Assembly: GCA_903961095.1 (NCBI GenBank) | Contig: CAJCDH010000175.1 | Span: forward strand, 1-42,839 | Direction of reading: 5' to 3' | DNA: 42,839 nucleotides | DNA from: an uncultured Burkholderiales bacterium | GTDB taxonomy: Bacteria; Pseudomonadota; Gammaproteobacteria; Burkholderiales; Burkholderiaceae_C | Shown here: positions 10,039 to 20,649 of the stretch, piece after piece | Position numbering within the stretch: position 1 is the first letter of the stretch | Layout of the letters: the number at the start of each line of letters is the position of its first letter | Notes under the pieces: model-generated | Database searches by the model: none | The model's input: the letters and a program-made list of their open reading frames with translations, nothing else | What the model was told of the DNA's origin: nothing | Made by a program: the position numbers and the translations under genes

Positions 10039-10881
10039 CTAACCCAAACGAAGTGCTGCAACACCAGAAAGAATGGCCACAGTGCCTGCAATTCTTTGCC
10101 GGGTCCAAACTTCTTTCAAGAACCAAGCGCCGATGAGCGCTGCAAAAAAAACCGAGGTTTCGCGCAGTGCCGCAACCATGGCAACAGGCGCCACCGTCAT
10201 GGCCCAAAGCGCAATGGCGTAAGATCCAATGGAAGCAAATGCGCCACCTGCAGCGACCGGCCAACGCTGACGCACATAAGGCCAGACTTGCCCTTTGCGT
10301 TGCATGAATACCAAAATTGCAAATGGCCATCCGTCAAGGACAAACAACATGCAGATGTATTGCGCAACGTGGCCTGAACTGCGCGCACCTTTGGCATCGA
10401 TCACAGTGTAAATGGCAATCAGCACGGCATTGATCAACGCAAACACGATGGCTTTGCGGTGTGTCCACCACTCCCGCGTAAAGCCAAGCAACAGGACACC
10501 CCCACAGATACACGCAACGCCCAAACAAGCCAAAGCTGACAACGACTCACCAATGAGTGCAAAAGATGTCAGTGCCACCAACATGGGCGCTGTACCACGC
10601 ATCAATGGGTAAGTGAGACCTAAATCGCCATGCTGATAGGCAGCAGCTAGCGCAAAGTAGTAACCCACATGCACGACCAAAGAGCCAAGGATGTAGGGCC
10701 ACGACTCAGCGGGAGGTGGGCCAACATACAAACAGACTGGCAGGGCCAACAGAGAACACAAGACATGGATCAGCGCAGTGTCCAGCGTTTTGTCAGAGCT
10801 AGATTTCACGAGTGCATTCCAACTGGCGTGAAGAAGTGCGCCTAAAAGCACCATGCACAAAACAGGCCAGGTCATGACCAT
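10039..10881 (-). CDS. EamA/DUF6 membrane protein of the phosphonate-operon-associated type
   Basis: Ten-TM EamA pattern; start overlaps the end of the HD gene, so part of the phn operon. Confidence 0.8.
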   Translation of the reverse strand: MVMTWPVLCMVLLGALLHASWNALVKSSSDKTLDTALIHVLCSLLALPVCLYVGPPPAESWPYILGSLVVHVGYYFALAAAYQHGDLGLTYPLMRGTAPMLVALTSFALIGESLSALACLGVACICGGVLLLGFTREWWTHRKAIVFALINAVLIAIYTVIDAKGARSSGHVAQYICMLFVLDGWPFAILVFMQRKGQVWPYVRQRWPVAAGGAFASIGSYAIALWAMTVAPVAMVAALRETSVFFAALIGAWFLKEVWTRQRIAGTVAILSGVAALRLG

Positions 10882-10882
10882 C

Positions 10883-11434
10883 TCAGGCTCTCAAAGCACA
10901 ACGTCTTGCAATTTGCATGTAATGGGAAAGCTCTGGCGTCTGAGTCTCTGGCTGTTTGGCCAAGTCATCCCAGAGTCTCAAACGAACTGCATCTGGCGCA
11001 CCAGGTTCTGCTATGAATTGAGCAGCTTCTTCTGCCGAAAAAATACCGCCTTGCAGTTTCAAGCTTCGCTTGGAGTCTTCAGACAAAGCACCGTAGTATT
11101 CAGGACGGGTGGCACACAAGTATCGTTTGGCATCCACATGACGCTGAACCGCATCAATGACCGCTTCAGAGAAAAGTCCGCGCATAAAGGGAACTACGCG
11201 GTATTGATGCACGTCATCTACACCCTGCATGCTGGGTGTTTCTCCCAAGTCATGCAACAAATGTCCCAAGTCGTGCAGAAAAGCTGCCGTGACCAATTCG
11301 TCGCTAGCCCCCTCTTGCTCACCCAAGTAGGCTGACTGCAAAGCATGTTGCAGTTGTGTCACAGGTTCACCGCTGTACTGCTCATGGCCGCGTTGTTGAA
11401 ACAATGTTTCGATGTCGTTAAGTGTCAAGGCCAT
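10883..11434 (-). CDS. PhnZ/TmpB-like HD-domain oxygenase (phosphonate operon HD protein)
   Basis: YSGEPVTQLQHALQSAYLGEQEGASDELVTAAFLHDLGH...HVDAKRYL; agrees with PhnZ as I recall it (YIGEAINQLEHSLQ...AALLHDLGH...HVAAKRYL). Confidence 0.88.
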   Translation of the reverse strand: MALTLNDIETLFQQRGHEQYSGEPVTQLQHALQSAYLGEQEGASDELVTAAFLHDLGHLLHDLGETPSMQGVDDVHQYRVVPFMRGLFSEAVIDAVQRHVDAKRYLCATRPEYYGALSEDSKRSLKLQGGIFSAEEAAQFIAEPGAPDAVRLRLWDDLAKQPETQTPELSHYMQIARRCALRA

Positions 11435-11461
11435 GGTAGAAATATACTCTCAAAGAATGAA

Positions 11462-13117
11462 TCATTCCGACAAAAGATCAGGCTGTTTAAGTCGTGTGCT
11501 TGTCAGCGCTCCTGCTTGTTCTAAGATGGGATATGCAATGGAACAAATGTGCGAATTGATGCGTTTCAAATCGCTGATTAAATCAATGTGCAAAGAACTG
11601 GTGCCGATACTTTGAGGTGTGTTTTCCTGTAAACGCGCCAAATGACGATTGGCGTATTCATGCTCTAAGTTTCTGAATTGCACTTTTTGCTCTAACAGTG
11701 CTTGTGCATTGCGCACGCCGCCTTCTAAGAAAACACTCATGCCCAATTGCAAGTTGGTCACCAAGCGTTGGTGTAAATCTTCAATTTCTGCAAATCCAGC
11801 TTCTGAAAAATTTCGACCTTTGGCAATTTTTTTGTCTTCAATGTCTTGAAGCACTCGCTCAATGATATCGCCCACTTGCTCCATATTGATGGCAAATGAC
11901 ATGATGTCGGCCCACCGCTGACCTTCTCTTTGTGACAAAGCCTCGCGCGAAATTTGAGTCAAATAAAATTTGATAGCGGAATACAAATCATCCACTCCAT
12001 CGTCCATATCACGCAACTTAGCAGCCAGCAAAGCATCGTCGTTTTGAATCACTGGCACGATACCGCGCAACATAGTCTCGACCACATCAGCTTGGTGTAA
12101 AGCTTCACGCGCTGCGCATGAAATGGCCAAGGAAGGCGTTGATAAAGCTGTCGGGTCAAGATATTTGGGCTGAACTTTGTTGTTATCAACTTCAGCTGAA
12201 GGTAGGTAATTGGTCAACCACTTGGCAATTTTGCCTGTGAACATGAACATTGACATCGCAAGTAACACATTGAACATGAAGTGAAAACTCACCACCGGAT
12301 CAAAACCTAGGGCTTGGATATTGTTTGCAAAAGGAAGGTAAAAACTTAAAAAAGGTATGGCTAGCGTACAACCAAGCGCTTTAAAGATTAGATTTCCCAA
12401 GGGCACACGTCGTACATCAGAAGATGATTTGGACATGGTTAAAAAAGCCAGCAAGCCACTGCCCAAATTGGCACCCAAGACCAAGCCCAAGGCCATGGGT
12501 AAGGAAACTACTTGTGTATGGCAAAGCGTGGCTGTAAGCAAGACCATGGCCAAACTAGAATATGAAATGACTGTTAAAAGTGCACCAATCAAAATCAAAA
12601 TTACAGGGTCATTGGGCAAGACGCTAAGCAGAACATGCATGCCATGAGACTGGGTGATGGGCGTTGTTGCTTCAACAATCAAGTGCAATGCCAGGGTCAT
12701 CAAACCCAAACCAATCGATACGCGACCCCATCGGCCCCACGTGTTGTTTTGGTTGGCAACAAACACCACTACCCCAAGCACAATCAACAAGGGCGACAAC
12801 CAACTCAAATCAAATGAGAACATCAAAGCCATCAAGCTGGTGCCCACATCAGCACCAAGCATCATGATGAGTGCCGTTGAGGTGAGAAACATACCCTGCC
12901 CAACAAAAGAGCTCACGATCAAACAAGTGGCTGTACTAGATTGCAGCAGGCTGCTAACCCCTAAACCTGATACGAAAGCTAATGCAGGCTTATTGACGCT
13001 GCTGGCCAATAAATCTCGCAGAGAAACGCCTAGAACTCGCAATATGCCAGTGCGCACGGTGTGCGTGCCCCACACCAAAAGTGCAATGGCTGCCAGCAAG
13101 TTCAAGAGGTTGTGCAT
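11462..13117 (-). CDS. Na+/phosphate cotransporter (NptA/PNaS family) with C-terminal PhoU-like helical domain
   Basis: LLQSSTATCLIVSSFVGQG (QSSSATT-like motif) repeated as ISYSSLAMVLLTATL; C-terminal region resembles PhoU (FAINMEQVGDIIERVLQDIEDK). Start reset to MHNLLNLLAAIALLVWG, avoiding a 100-bp overlap with phnY. Confidence 0.88.
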   Translation of the reverse strand: MHNLLNLLAAIALLVWGTHTVRTGILRVLGVSLRDLLASSVNKPALAFVSGLGVSSLLQSSTATCLIVSSFVGQGMFLTSTALIMMLGADVGTSLMALMFSFDLSWLSPLLIVLGVVVFVANQNNTWGRWGRVSIGLGLMTLALHLIVEATTPITQSHGMHVLLSVLPNDPVILILIGALLTVISYSSLAMVLLTATLCHTQVVSLPMALGLVLGANLGSGLLAFLTMSKSSSDVRRVPLGNLIFKALGCTLAIPFLSFYLPFANNIQALGFDPVVSFHFMFNVLLAMSMFMFTGKIAKWLTNYLPSAEVDNNKVQPKYLDPTALSTPSLAISCAAREALHQADVVETMLRGIVPVIQNDDALLAAKLRDMDDGVDDLYSAIKFYLTQISREALSQREGQRWADIMSFAINMEQVGDIIERVLQDIEDKKIAKGRNFSEAGFAEIEDLHQRLVTNLQLGMSVFLEGGVRNAQALLEQKVQFRNLEHEYANRHLARLQENTPQSIGTSSLHIDLISDLKRINSHICSIAYPILEQAGALTSTRLKQPDLLSE

Positions 13118-13121
13118 TCTT

Positions 13122-14579
13122 TCAAACCCAAGGGATTGAATAGGTTTTGATATTCGTAAAACTCTTGATGGCTTCTTGCACACCTTCTTTGTAGCCCAAG
13201 CCAGAATCCTTGATACCGCCAAATGGTGTCAGTTCGAGTCGGTAGCCAGGTACCTCTCGCACATTCACTGTGCCCATTTGAAGTTCATTCACAAAGCGCA
13301 CGATGTAGTCCATTCGATTGGTACACACCCCACTCGAAAGGCCATAGGCTGTGCCATTGGCGATTTGAATGGCCTCATCAATGTTCTTAAACTGAATGAT
13401 GGGCGAAACAGGGCCAAAGGTTTCCTCTTTCACCAGCATCATTTCGGGCGACACTTGGTCTAAAACTGTAGGCGAATACAAGGCACCTTGGCGCTCGTTT
13501 CCTACTAACAAACGCGCGCCCTGTGCAAGGGCTTCGTTGACCCGCGACTCAAAAAATTGGGCCGCGGCCTCATCAATCACGGTACCCATCAAATGATCTG
13601 AATTAGAAGGGTCGCCATACGACCACGCCTTGGTTTTTTGCACCACCAAATCTGTAAATTCAGCAGCCACCGATTGGTGCACCAACATGCGCTTGACAGC
13701 TGTGCAGCGCTGGCCCGAATTTTTATAAGACCCCTGAACAGCCAAGTTGGAAGCCTCTTCCAAATCAGCATCTTCCATCACAATAAGTGGATCGTTGCCA
13801 CCCAACTCCAACACGATGCGGCGATAGCCAGCTTTATTGGCAATGTACTTACCAATGGCAACACCACCTGTAAATGTAATGAGATCAACACTAGGGTGCG
13901 TCAACATCTCATCGGCAATTTCTCGTGGATCGCCAGTCACCACACTCAGCATCTCAGGTGGCAAGCCAGCTTCGTACAACAAGTCGGCAAAATAGATGGC
14001 TGAGAATGGCACCTTCTCCGAAGGCTTCAGAACCATGCGATTGTTTGTGGCAATGCTGGGAATCACTTTGTGCGCCACTTGATTCATAGGGTGATTGAAG
14101 GGCGTGATAGCCGTGATCACGCCCAACAATGGCGCGCGTTGTGTGTAAACACGACGTTGCTTGCCATGGTGTGTTAGGTCACAACTGAAAATTTGTCCAT
14201 CGTCTTTCAGAACCTCTTGAGCGCCAAACAACAACACATCACTGACACGTCCAGCTTCATACACAGCATCTTTAATGCACAAACCAGCTTCTGCTGAAAT
14301 GAGATTGGCAATGTCATTGAGGTGATCTCGCACCAAGGCTGCTGCCTTGTTCAGAATGGCCGCTCTTTCGAATCTTGACAATTTGGGTTGGTAGCCATGC
14401 GCCAAGCTATAGGCTAGCCTAACTTCTTCTAGCGTCGCTTTAGGTACCGTGCCTAAGCGCTCAGTTGTGAAAGGGTTGAAAACATCAATGGCACGCTCTC
14501 GACCTGCGCCTATTTTTTGACCCCCAATGCGCATGGCATTGAGTTGATGTTCTTGGATAAATTGGGCGACTTGACTCAT
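13122..14579 (-). CDS. phnY: Phosphonoacetaldehyde dehydrogenase (ALDH superfamily)
   Basis: ALDH motifs VLELGGNDPLIV, NSGQRCTAVKR; located between phnA and nptA in a phosphonate operon. Start at MSQVAQFIQ. Confidence 0.85.
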   Translation of the reverse strand: MSQVAQFIQEHQLNAMRIGGQKIGAGRERAIDVFNPFTTERLGTVPKATLEEVRLAYSLAHGYQPKLSRFERAAILNKAAALVRDHLNDIANLISAEAGLCIKDAVYEAGRVSDVLLFGAQEVLKDDGQIFSCDLTHHGKQRRVYTQRAPLLGVITAITPFNHPMNQVAHKVIPSIATNNRMVLKPSEKVPFSAIYFADLLYEAGLPPEMLSVVTGDPREIADEMLTHPSVDLITFTGGVAIGKYIANKAGYRRIVLELGGNDPLIVMEDADLEEASNLAVQGSYKNSGQRCTAVKRMLVHQSVAAEFTDLVVQKTKAWSYGDPSNSDHLMGTVIDEAAAQFFESRVNEALAQGARLLVGNERQGALYSPTVLDQVSPEMMLVKEETFGPVSPIIQFKNIDEAIQIANGTAYGLSSGVCTNRMDYIVRFVNELQMGTVNVREVPGYRLELTPFGGIKDSGLGYKEGVQEAIKSFTNIKTYSIPWV

Positions 14580-14599
14580 GACACTGACCTTTTCAAACT

Positions 14600-16565
<1,966 letters not shown>

Positions 16566-16589
16566 GCATCGAATTTGATCACAACTCGG

Positions 16590-16607
16590 TAAATTGTCAA
16601 CAATTTA
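16590..16607. promoter_or_regulatory. Probable GntR operator
   Basis: TAAATTGT-CA-ACAATTTA: perfect 8-bp arms around a 2-nt centre in the gntR/phnS divergent promoter; core TTGTCAACAA resembles FadR-subfamily GntR sites. Overlaps a minus-strand TTGACA (-35 like, 16600-16595). Confidence 0.65.
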
Positions 16608-16648
16608 CAAAAAACAATTGACATCCGACTATGCTTGGTTTCCAATGA

Positions 16649-16677
16649 TTTTCATGGGCTTGTCACACCACTGTCAC
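16649..16677 (+). promoter_or_regulatory. Putative Pho box (three PhoB-like heptamers, 11-bp period)
   Basis: TTTTCAT-gggc-TTGTCAC-acca-CTGTCAC, upstream of phnS; same architecture as the CTGTCAT-N4-CTGTCAT Pho box. Confidence 0.6.
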
Positions 16678-16722
16678 AGCACTGGTGGAAAGTTGTCTGT
16701 TTTAACTAGATAAGGATGACGA

Positions 16723-17754
16723 ATGCGCGCACTTTATAAATCCGCTCTGCTGGTCGGCGGTCTTTTAATAGGCTCAATGGCTTTGGCTCAAAAAACCCAA
16801 CTCTTGGTCTATACCGCACTCGAAGTTGACCAACTGAAAGCTTATCAAGAAGGCTTCAACAAAGTTCACCCTGAAATTGACATCAAATGGGTTCGCGATT
16901 CAACTGGTGTGATCACTGCCAAACTTTTGGCAGAAAAAGCCAACCCGCAGGCAGACGCCGTGATGGGCGTTGCAGCCACCAGCTTGGCCTTGATGAAGAA
17001 AAACGGCATGCTCGAGCCCTTTGCACCGCTGAATTTGGACGGCCTCATGCCTCAATACCGCGACAAGGCCAATCCACCCTCTTGGTGGGGCATGAATGTT
17101 TGGGGCGCCACCATTTGCTTCAACACCGTTGAAGCCAAAAAACGCAACATTCCAAAACCAGAAACATGGAAAGACCTCACCAAGCCTGAATACAAAGGTC
17201 AAGTGGTCATGCCCAATCCCGCTTCCAGCGGTACCGGTTATTTTGATGTCATCGCATGGCTCACATTGTTTGGTGACCAAAACGGCAAAGGCGGCGGCTG
17301 GAAGTACATGGACGGCTTGCATGAAAACATTGCGCAATACACTCACTCTGGCTCCAAGCCTTGCAACATGGCGGCAAGCGGCGAGTATGTGGTCGGTATC
17401 TCTTTTGAGTACCGCGCCAATGCCAATAAAGCCAAAGGCGCTCCTATCGATTTGGTCTTCCCCAAAGAAGGTTTAGGCTGGGATCTTGAGTCTTTTGCCA
17501 TTCACAAAGGCACCAAGAAACTAGACGCCGCCAAGAAATTGGCCAACTGGGCTTCAAGCAAAGATGCGATGAAGCTTTATGGCAAAAACTTCGCCATTAC
17601 AGCGCACCCCGGCGTGGCCGATCCATTGCCCAATGTGCCCAAAGACTATGAGTCACGTTTGGTCAAATTGGACTTCGAATATGCCGCTGAACAACGCGAG
17701 CGTATTTTGAACGAATGGAATGCCCGTTACAACGGAAAATCTGAAAAGCGTTAA
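16723..17754 (+). CDS. phnS: 2-aminoethylphosphonate ABC transporter substrate-binding protein
   Basis: Signal peptide MRALYKSALLVGGLLIGSMALAQ; iron/phosphonate-type SBP (LLVYTALEVDQLKAYQEGF...YKGQVVMPNPASSGTGYFDVIAWL); next to phnT, permease and phnW. Confidence 0.88.
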   Translation: MRALYKSALLVGGLLIGSMALAQKTQLLVYTALEVDQLKAYQEGFNKVHPEIDIKWVRDSTGVITAKLLAEKANPQADAVMGVAATSLALMKKNGMLEPFAPLNLDGLMPQYRDKANPPSWWGMNVWGATICFNTVEAKKRNIPKPETWKDLTKPEYKGQVVMPNPASSGTGYFDVIAWLTLFGDQNGKGGGWKYMDGLHENIAQYTHSGSKPCNMAASGEYVVGISFEYRANANKAKGAPIDLVFPKEGLGWDLESFAIHKGTKKLDAAKKLANWASSKDAMKLYGKNFAITAHPGVADPLPNVPKDYESRLVKLDFEYAAEQRERILNEWNARYNGKSEKR

Positions 17755-17765
17755 TTTCACCAAAC

Positions 17766-17800
17766 GGCCGCCCTGGCCTTGCCAAGGCGGCCTTTTTTTT
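17766..17800 (+). terminator. Intercistronic Rho-independent terminator/attenuator between phnS and phnT
   Basis: GGCCGCC...GGCGGCC stem (inner TGG/CCA) followed by T8. Confidence 0.85.
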
Positions 17801-17808
17801 GGTCACTC

Positions 17809-18882
17809 ATGTCTGCAGCCAGCCACTATCTTTCCCTTTCTCACCTGCATAAAGCCTTTGGCAATTTTGTTGCTCTGCAAGACATCAATCTCGACATTGT
17901 TCCTGGCGAATTAATTTGCTTCTTAGGACCTTCTGGTTGCGGTAAAACGACCTTACTGCGCATCATTGCGGGTCTCGAAGTTCAAACACATGGGGCCATT
18001 TACCAAGCTGGCAAAGACATCTCACGCGCGCACCCGGCAGAGCGCGATTACGGTATCGTTTTTCAAAGTTATGCCCTTTTTCCCAACCTCAACGTTGCAG
18101 ACAACGTCGCCTATGGCTTGGTGAACCGAAAAATGGCAAGGGCCCTGGTGTCAAAGCGGGTTCAAGAACTTCTCAAATTGGTGGGCCTGCCTGGCAGTGA
18201 CAGTAAATACCCAAGCCAACTGTCCGGCGGGCAGCAGCAACGCATTGCGCTGGCACGCGCCTTGGCCACATCACCAGGTCTCCTCCTATTAGATGAACCT
18301 TTGTCTGCATTGGATGCACTTGAGCGTGTCCGTTTGCGACAAGAGATACGAACACTTCAGCAAAGCTTGGGAGTGACCACCATCATGGTCACTCACGACC
18401 AAGAAGAGGCCTTGAGCATGGCCGATCGCATTGTGGTCATGAACCATGGTTGCATTGAACAAGTGGGCACGCCTACAGAAATATACAGAGAACCTGCCAC
18501 TGCCTTTGTGGCTGAATTTGTAGGCCAAGTCAATGTTTTGCAAGGCATCGTCAAAGACAGTCAACTGTTCTTGGGCAACATGCAAATTGACATGCACGAC
18601 ATCACTGGCAAATCCAGGCAAGCTGGCGACGTGAAAGTCTATTTGCGGCCAGAAGACATTTTGGCGCGGCCGATCTTAGCGGGAGATGCCTGCGTGTTTC
18701 AAGCTGAACTGATAGAGATTGATTTTTTAGGTGCCTTCTGCCATGTACACGTTCAAGCTCCAGCCCTTTCAAACAAACCACTGACTGTGTATTTGTCACT
18801 GAACTTTTTGGCAGAGCAACAACTTCAAGTTGGCTCCAAGCTAGCGATGAAACTGATGCCAGAGCGCATTAAACTTTTCTAA
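17809..18882 (+). CDS. phnT: 2-aminoethylphosphonate ABC transporter ATP-binding protein
   Basis: Walker A GPSGCGKTT, signature LSGGQQQRIALARAL, Walker B LLLLDEPLSALD; start after the terminator at MSAASHYLSLSHL. Confidence 0.9.
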   Translation: MSAASHYLSLSHLHKAFGNFVALQDINLDIVPGELICFLGPSGCGKTTLLRIIAGLEVQTHGAIYQAGKDISRAHPAERDYGIVFQSYALFPNLNVADNVAYGLVNRKMARALVSKRVQELLKLVGLPGSDSKYPSQLSGGQQQRIALARALATSPGLLLLDEPLSALDALERVRLRQEIRTLQQSLGVTTIMVTHDQEEALSMADRIVVMNHGCIEQVGTPTEIYREPATAFVAEFVGQVNVLQGIVKDSQLFLGNMQIDMHDITGKSRQAGDVKVYLRPEDILARPILAGDACVFQAELIEIDFLGAFCHVHVQAPALSNKPLTVYLSLNFLAEQQLQVGSKLAMKLMPERIKLF

Positions 18883-18889
18883 ATCAGGT

Positions 18890-20587
18890 ATGTCTCTCGC
18901 TATCCCACAGGTCACTCAGCGCAAGCACTGGAGCGACTGGCTTGGCTTTTTGGGTTTGACCTTGGCCCTGCTGGTGCTTCTGACTTTCTTAGCGGCACCA
19001 CTTCTAGCCATCTTGCAACAGGCCGCACAGGATGATCAAGGTCAATATGTGGGTCTGCGAAACTTTGCAGCCTATCTACAAACACCTGCTTTGTTGTACA
19101 GCCTTTGGAACAGCGTTTGGGTTTCCGCGCTCGTTACCTTGATTGTGGTGCCACTGGCATTTTTGTTTGCCTATGCTTTGACGCGAAGTTGCATGAGGGG
19201 CAAAGTCCTATTTAGAGCCATTAGCCTCATTCCCTTGCTAGCCCCCTCCCTGCTGTCAGCCATTTCATTGATTTATTGGTTTGGCAATCAGGGCGCTTTG
19301 AAAGGTCTCCTACAAGCGGTCGGCATCGATCAAATCTATGGTGCGTCCGGCATTGTCATTGCAGAATGCTTTGCGGTATTTCCACATGTGCTCATGATTT
19401 TGGTCACTGCACTCACATTGGCAGATGCACGCTTGTACGAGGCTGCTGCTGCATTGGGCACGCCGGCCAGCCGTCAATTTTTCACCATCACTTTGCCAGG
19501 CGCCAAATATGGTTTGATCTCAGCCTCATTGGTCAGCTTTACCTTGGTCATGACCGACTTTGGCATCCCCAAAGTTATTGGCGGCAACTTCAACATGATG
19601 GCCACCGATATTTTCAAACTGGTCATTGGTCAACAAGACTTTGCCAAAGGTTCTGTGGTGGCCTTGCTTTTGTTGTCGCCAGCAGTCTTGAGTTTTGCAG
19701 TGGATCGTTATGTCAGCGCTCGCCAAACAGCCATGCTTAGCGCTCGGGCTGTGGCCTTCCAGCCCAAACCAGATGCTCAGCACGACACCCTCATGATGCT
19801 CTACTGCATCTTCATTTCTGCTTTGATGCTGGCGATGTTGGGCATGGCAGTGTTTGCTTCATTTGCCAGTTTCTGGCCTTATGACCTTACTCCCAGCTTG
19901 CGGCATTACAAGCTTGGCTTGGTTGATGGCGAAGTGGGTGTAGGGTTCATCAACAGTCTTGAGATGGCTTCTGGCACAGCAGTTTTTGGTACTCTGCTTG
20001 TCTTTGTCACCGCCTACCTTCTCGAAAAAACCAAAGGCATGAACAGCCTGCGAGCACCGCTTCAATTGCTTGCGGTCATTCCCATGGCCGTGCCGGGCTT
20101 GGTGTTGGGCTTGGGCTATATTTTCTTTTTCAACATGCCAAGCAACCCGCTGCATGGCATGTACCAAAGCATGGCCTTGCTCACGCTCTGTACCATCGTG
20201 CATTTTTATACCACTGGCCATCTCACTGCCACAACCGCCTTGAAGTCTTTGGATGCCGAATTTGAATCTGTCAGCGCATCTTTGAAGGTTCCTTTTTACA
20301 AAACCTTTTGGCGTGTCACTTTGCCCATTTGCACACCAGCCATGGTCGACATTGCCCGCTATTTTTTCATCAACGCAATGACTACCATTTCAGCTGTGGT
20401 TTTCTTATACTCACCAGAAACCAAAGTAGCATCCATAGCCATTTTGAATTTAGATGAGGCTGGCGATATTGGCGCTGCCGCAGCCATGGCCGTGCTCATT
20501 GGCTTAATTTCTGCAACTGCAACCGCGCTCTTTGCTTGGCTCAGTTGGTTTGTAGACAAGCGAACGCAGGCCTGGCGCAGGCGTTAA
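18890..20587 (+). CDS. Fused (two-module) 2-aminoethylphosphonate ABC transporter permease
   Basis: 565 aa with two BPD-permease modules ([26 protein letters not shown] and [26 protein letters not shown]). Confidence 0.88.
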   Translation: MSLAIPQVTQRKHWSDWLGFLGLTLALLVLLTFLAAPLLAILQQAAQDDQGQYVGLRNFAAYLQTPALLYSLWNSVWVSALVTLIVVPLAFLFAYALTRSCMRGKVLFRAISLIPLLAPSLLSAISLIYWFGNQGALKGLLQAVGIDQIYGASGIVIAECFAVFPHVLMILVTALTLADARLYEAAAALGTPASRQFFTITLPGAKYGLISASLVSFTLVMTDFGIPKVIGGNFNMMATDIFKLVIGQQDFAKGSVVALLLLSPAVLSFAVDRYVSARQTAMLSARAVAFQPKPDAQHDTLMMLYCIFISALMLAMLGMAVFASFASFWPYDLTPSLRHYKLGLVDGEVGVGFINSLEMASGTAVFGTLLVFVTAYLLEKTKGMNSLRAPLQLLAVIPMAVPGLVLGLGYIFFFNMPSNPLHGMYQSMALLTLCTIVHFYTTGHLTATTALKSLDAEFESVSASLKVPFYKTFWRVTLPICTPAMVDIARYFFINAMTTISAVVFLYSPETKVASIAILNLDEAGDIGAAAAMAVLIGLISATATALFAWLSWFVDKRTQAWRRR

Positions 20588-20595
20588 ATTTTCGG

Positions 20596-20617
20596 TTCAT
20601 CCTTGATGAAGTTTTTT
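20596..20617 (+). terminator. Weak intra-operon hairpin plus T tract between permease and phnW
   Basis: TTCATC-CTT-GATGAA-G-TTTTTT immediately after the permease stop. Confidence 0.35.
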
Positions 20618-20649
20618 CACTCACATTAATAATTGAGACATCTTTCACC

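Noticed and set aside
13118-13222. Longer N-terminus of the Na/Pi transporter (586 aa)
   Set aside because: It would overlap phnY by about 100 bp and adds a non-membrane basic stretch; the ATG at 13117 fits family topology and operon spacing.
16666-16687. Imperfect inverted repeat CACCACTG-N6-CACTGGTG near phnS
   Set aside because: Imperfect and lacking a T tract; better explained by the overlapping PhoB-like direct repeats.
20536-20649. N-terminal extension of phnW in the ORF track
   Set aside because: It overlaps the permease gene end; PhnW family proteins begin at the LLTPGP region, consistent with ATG 20650.
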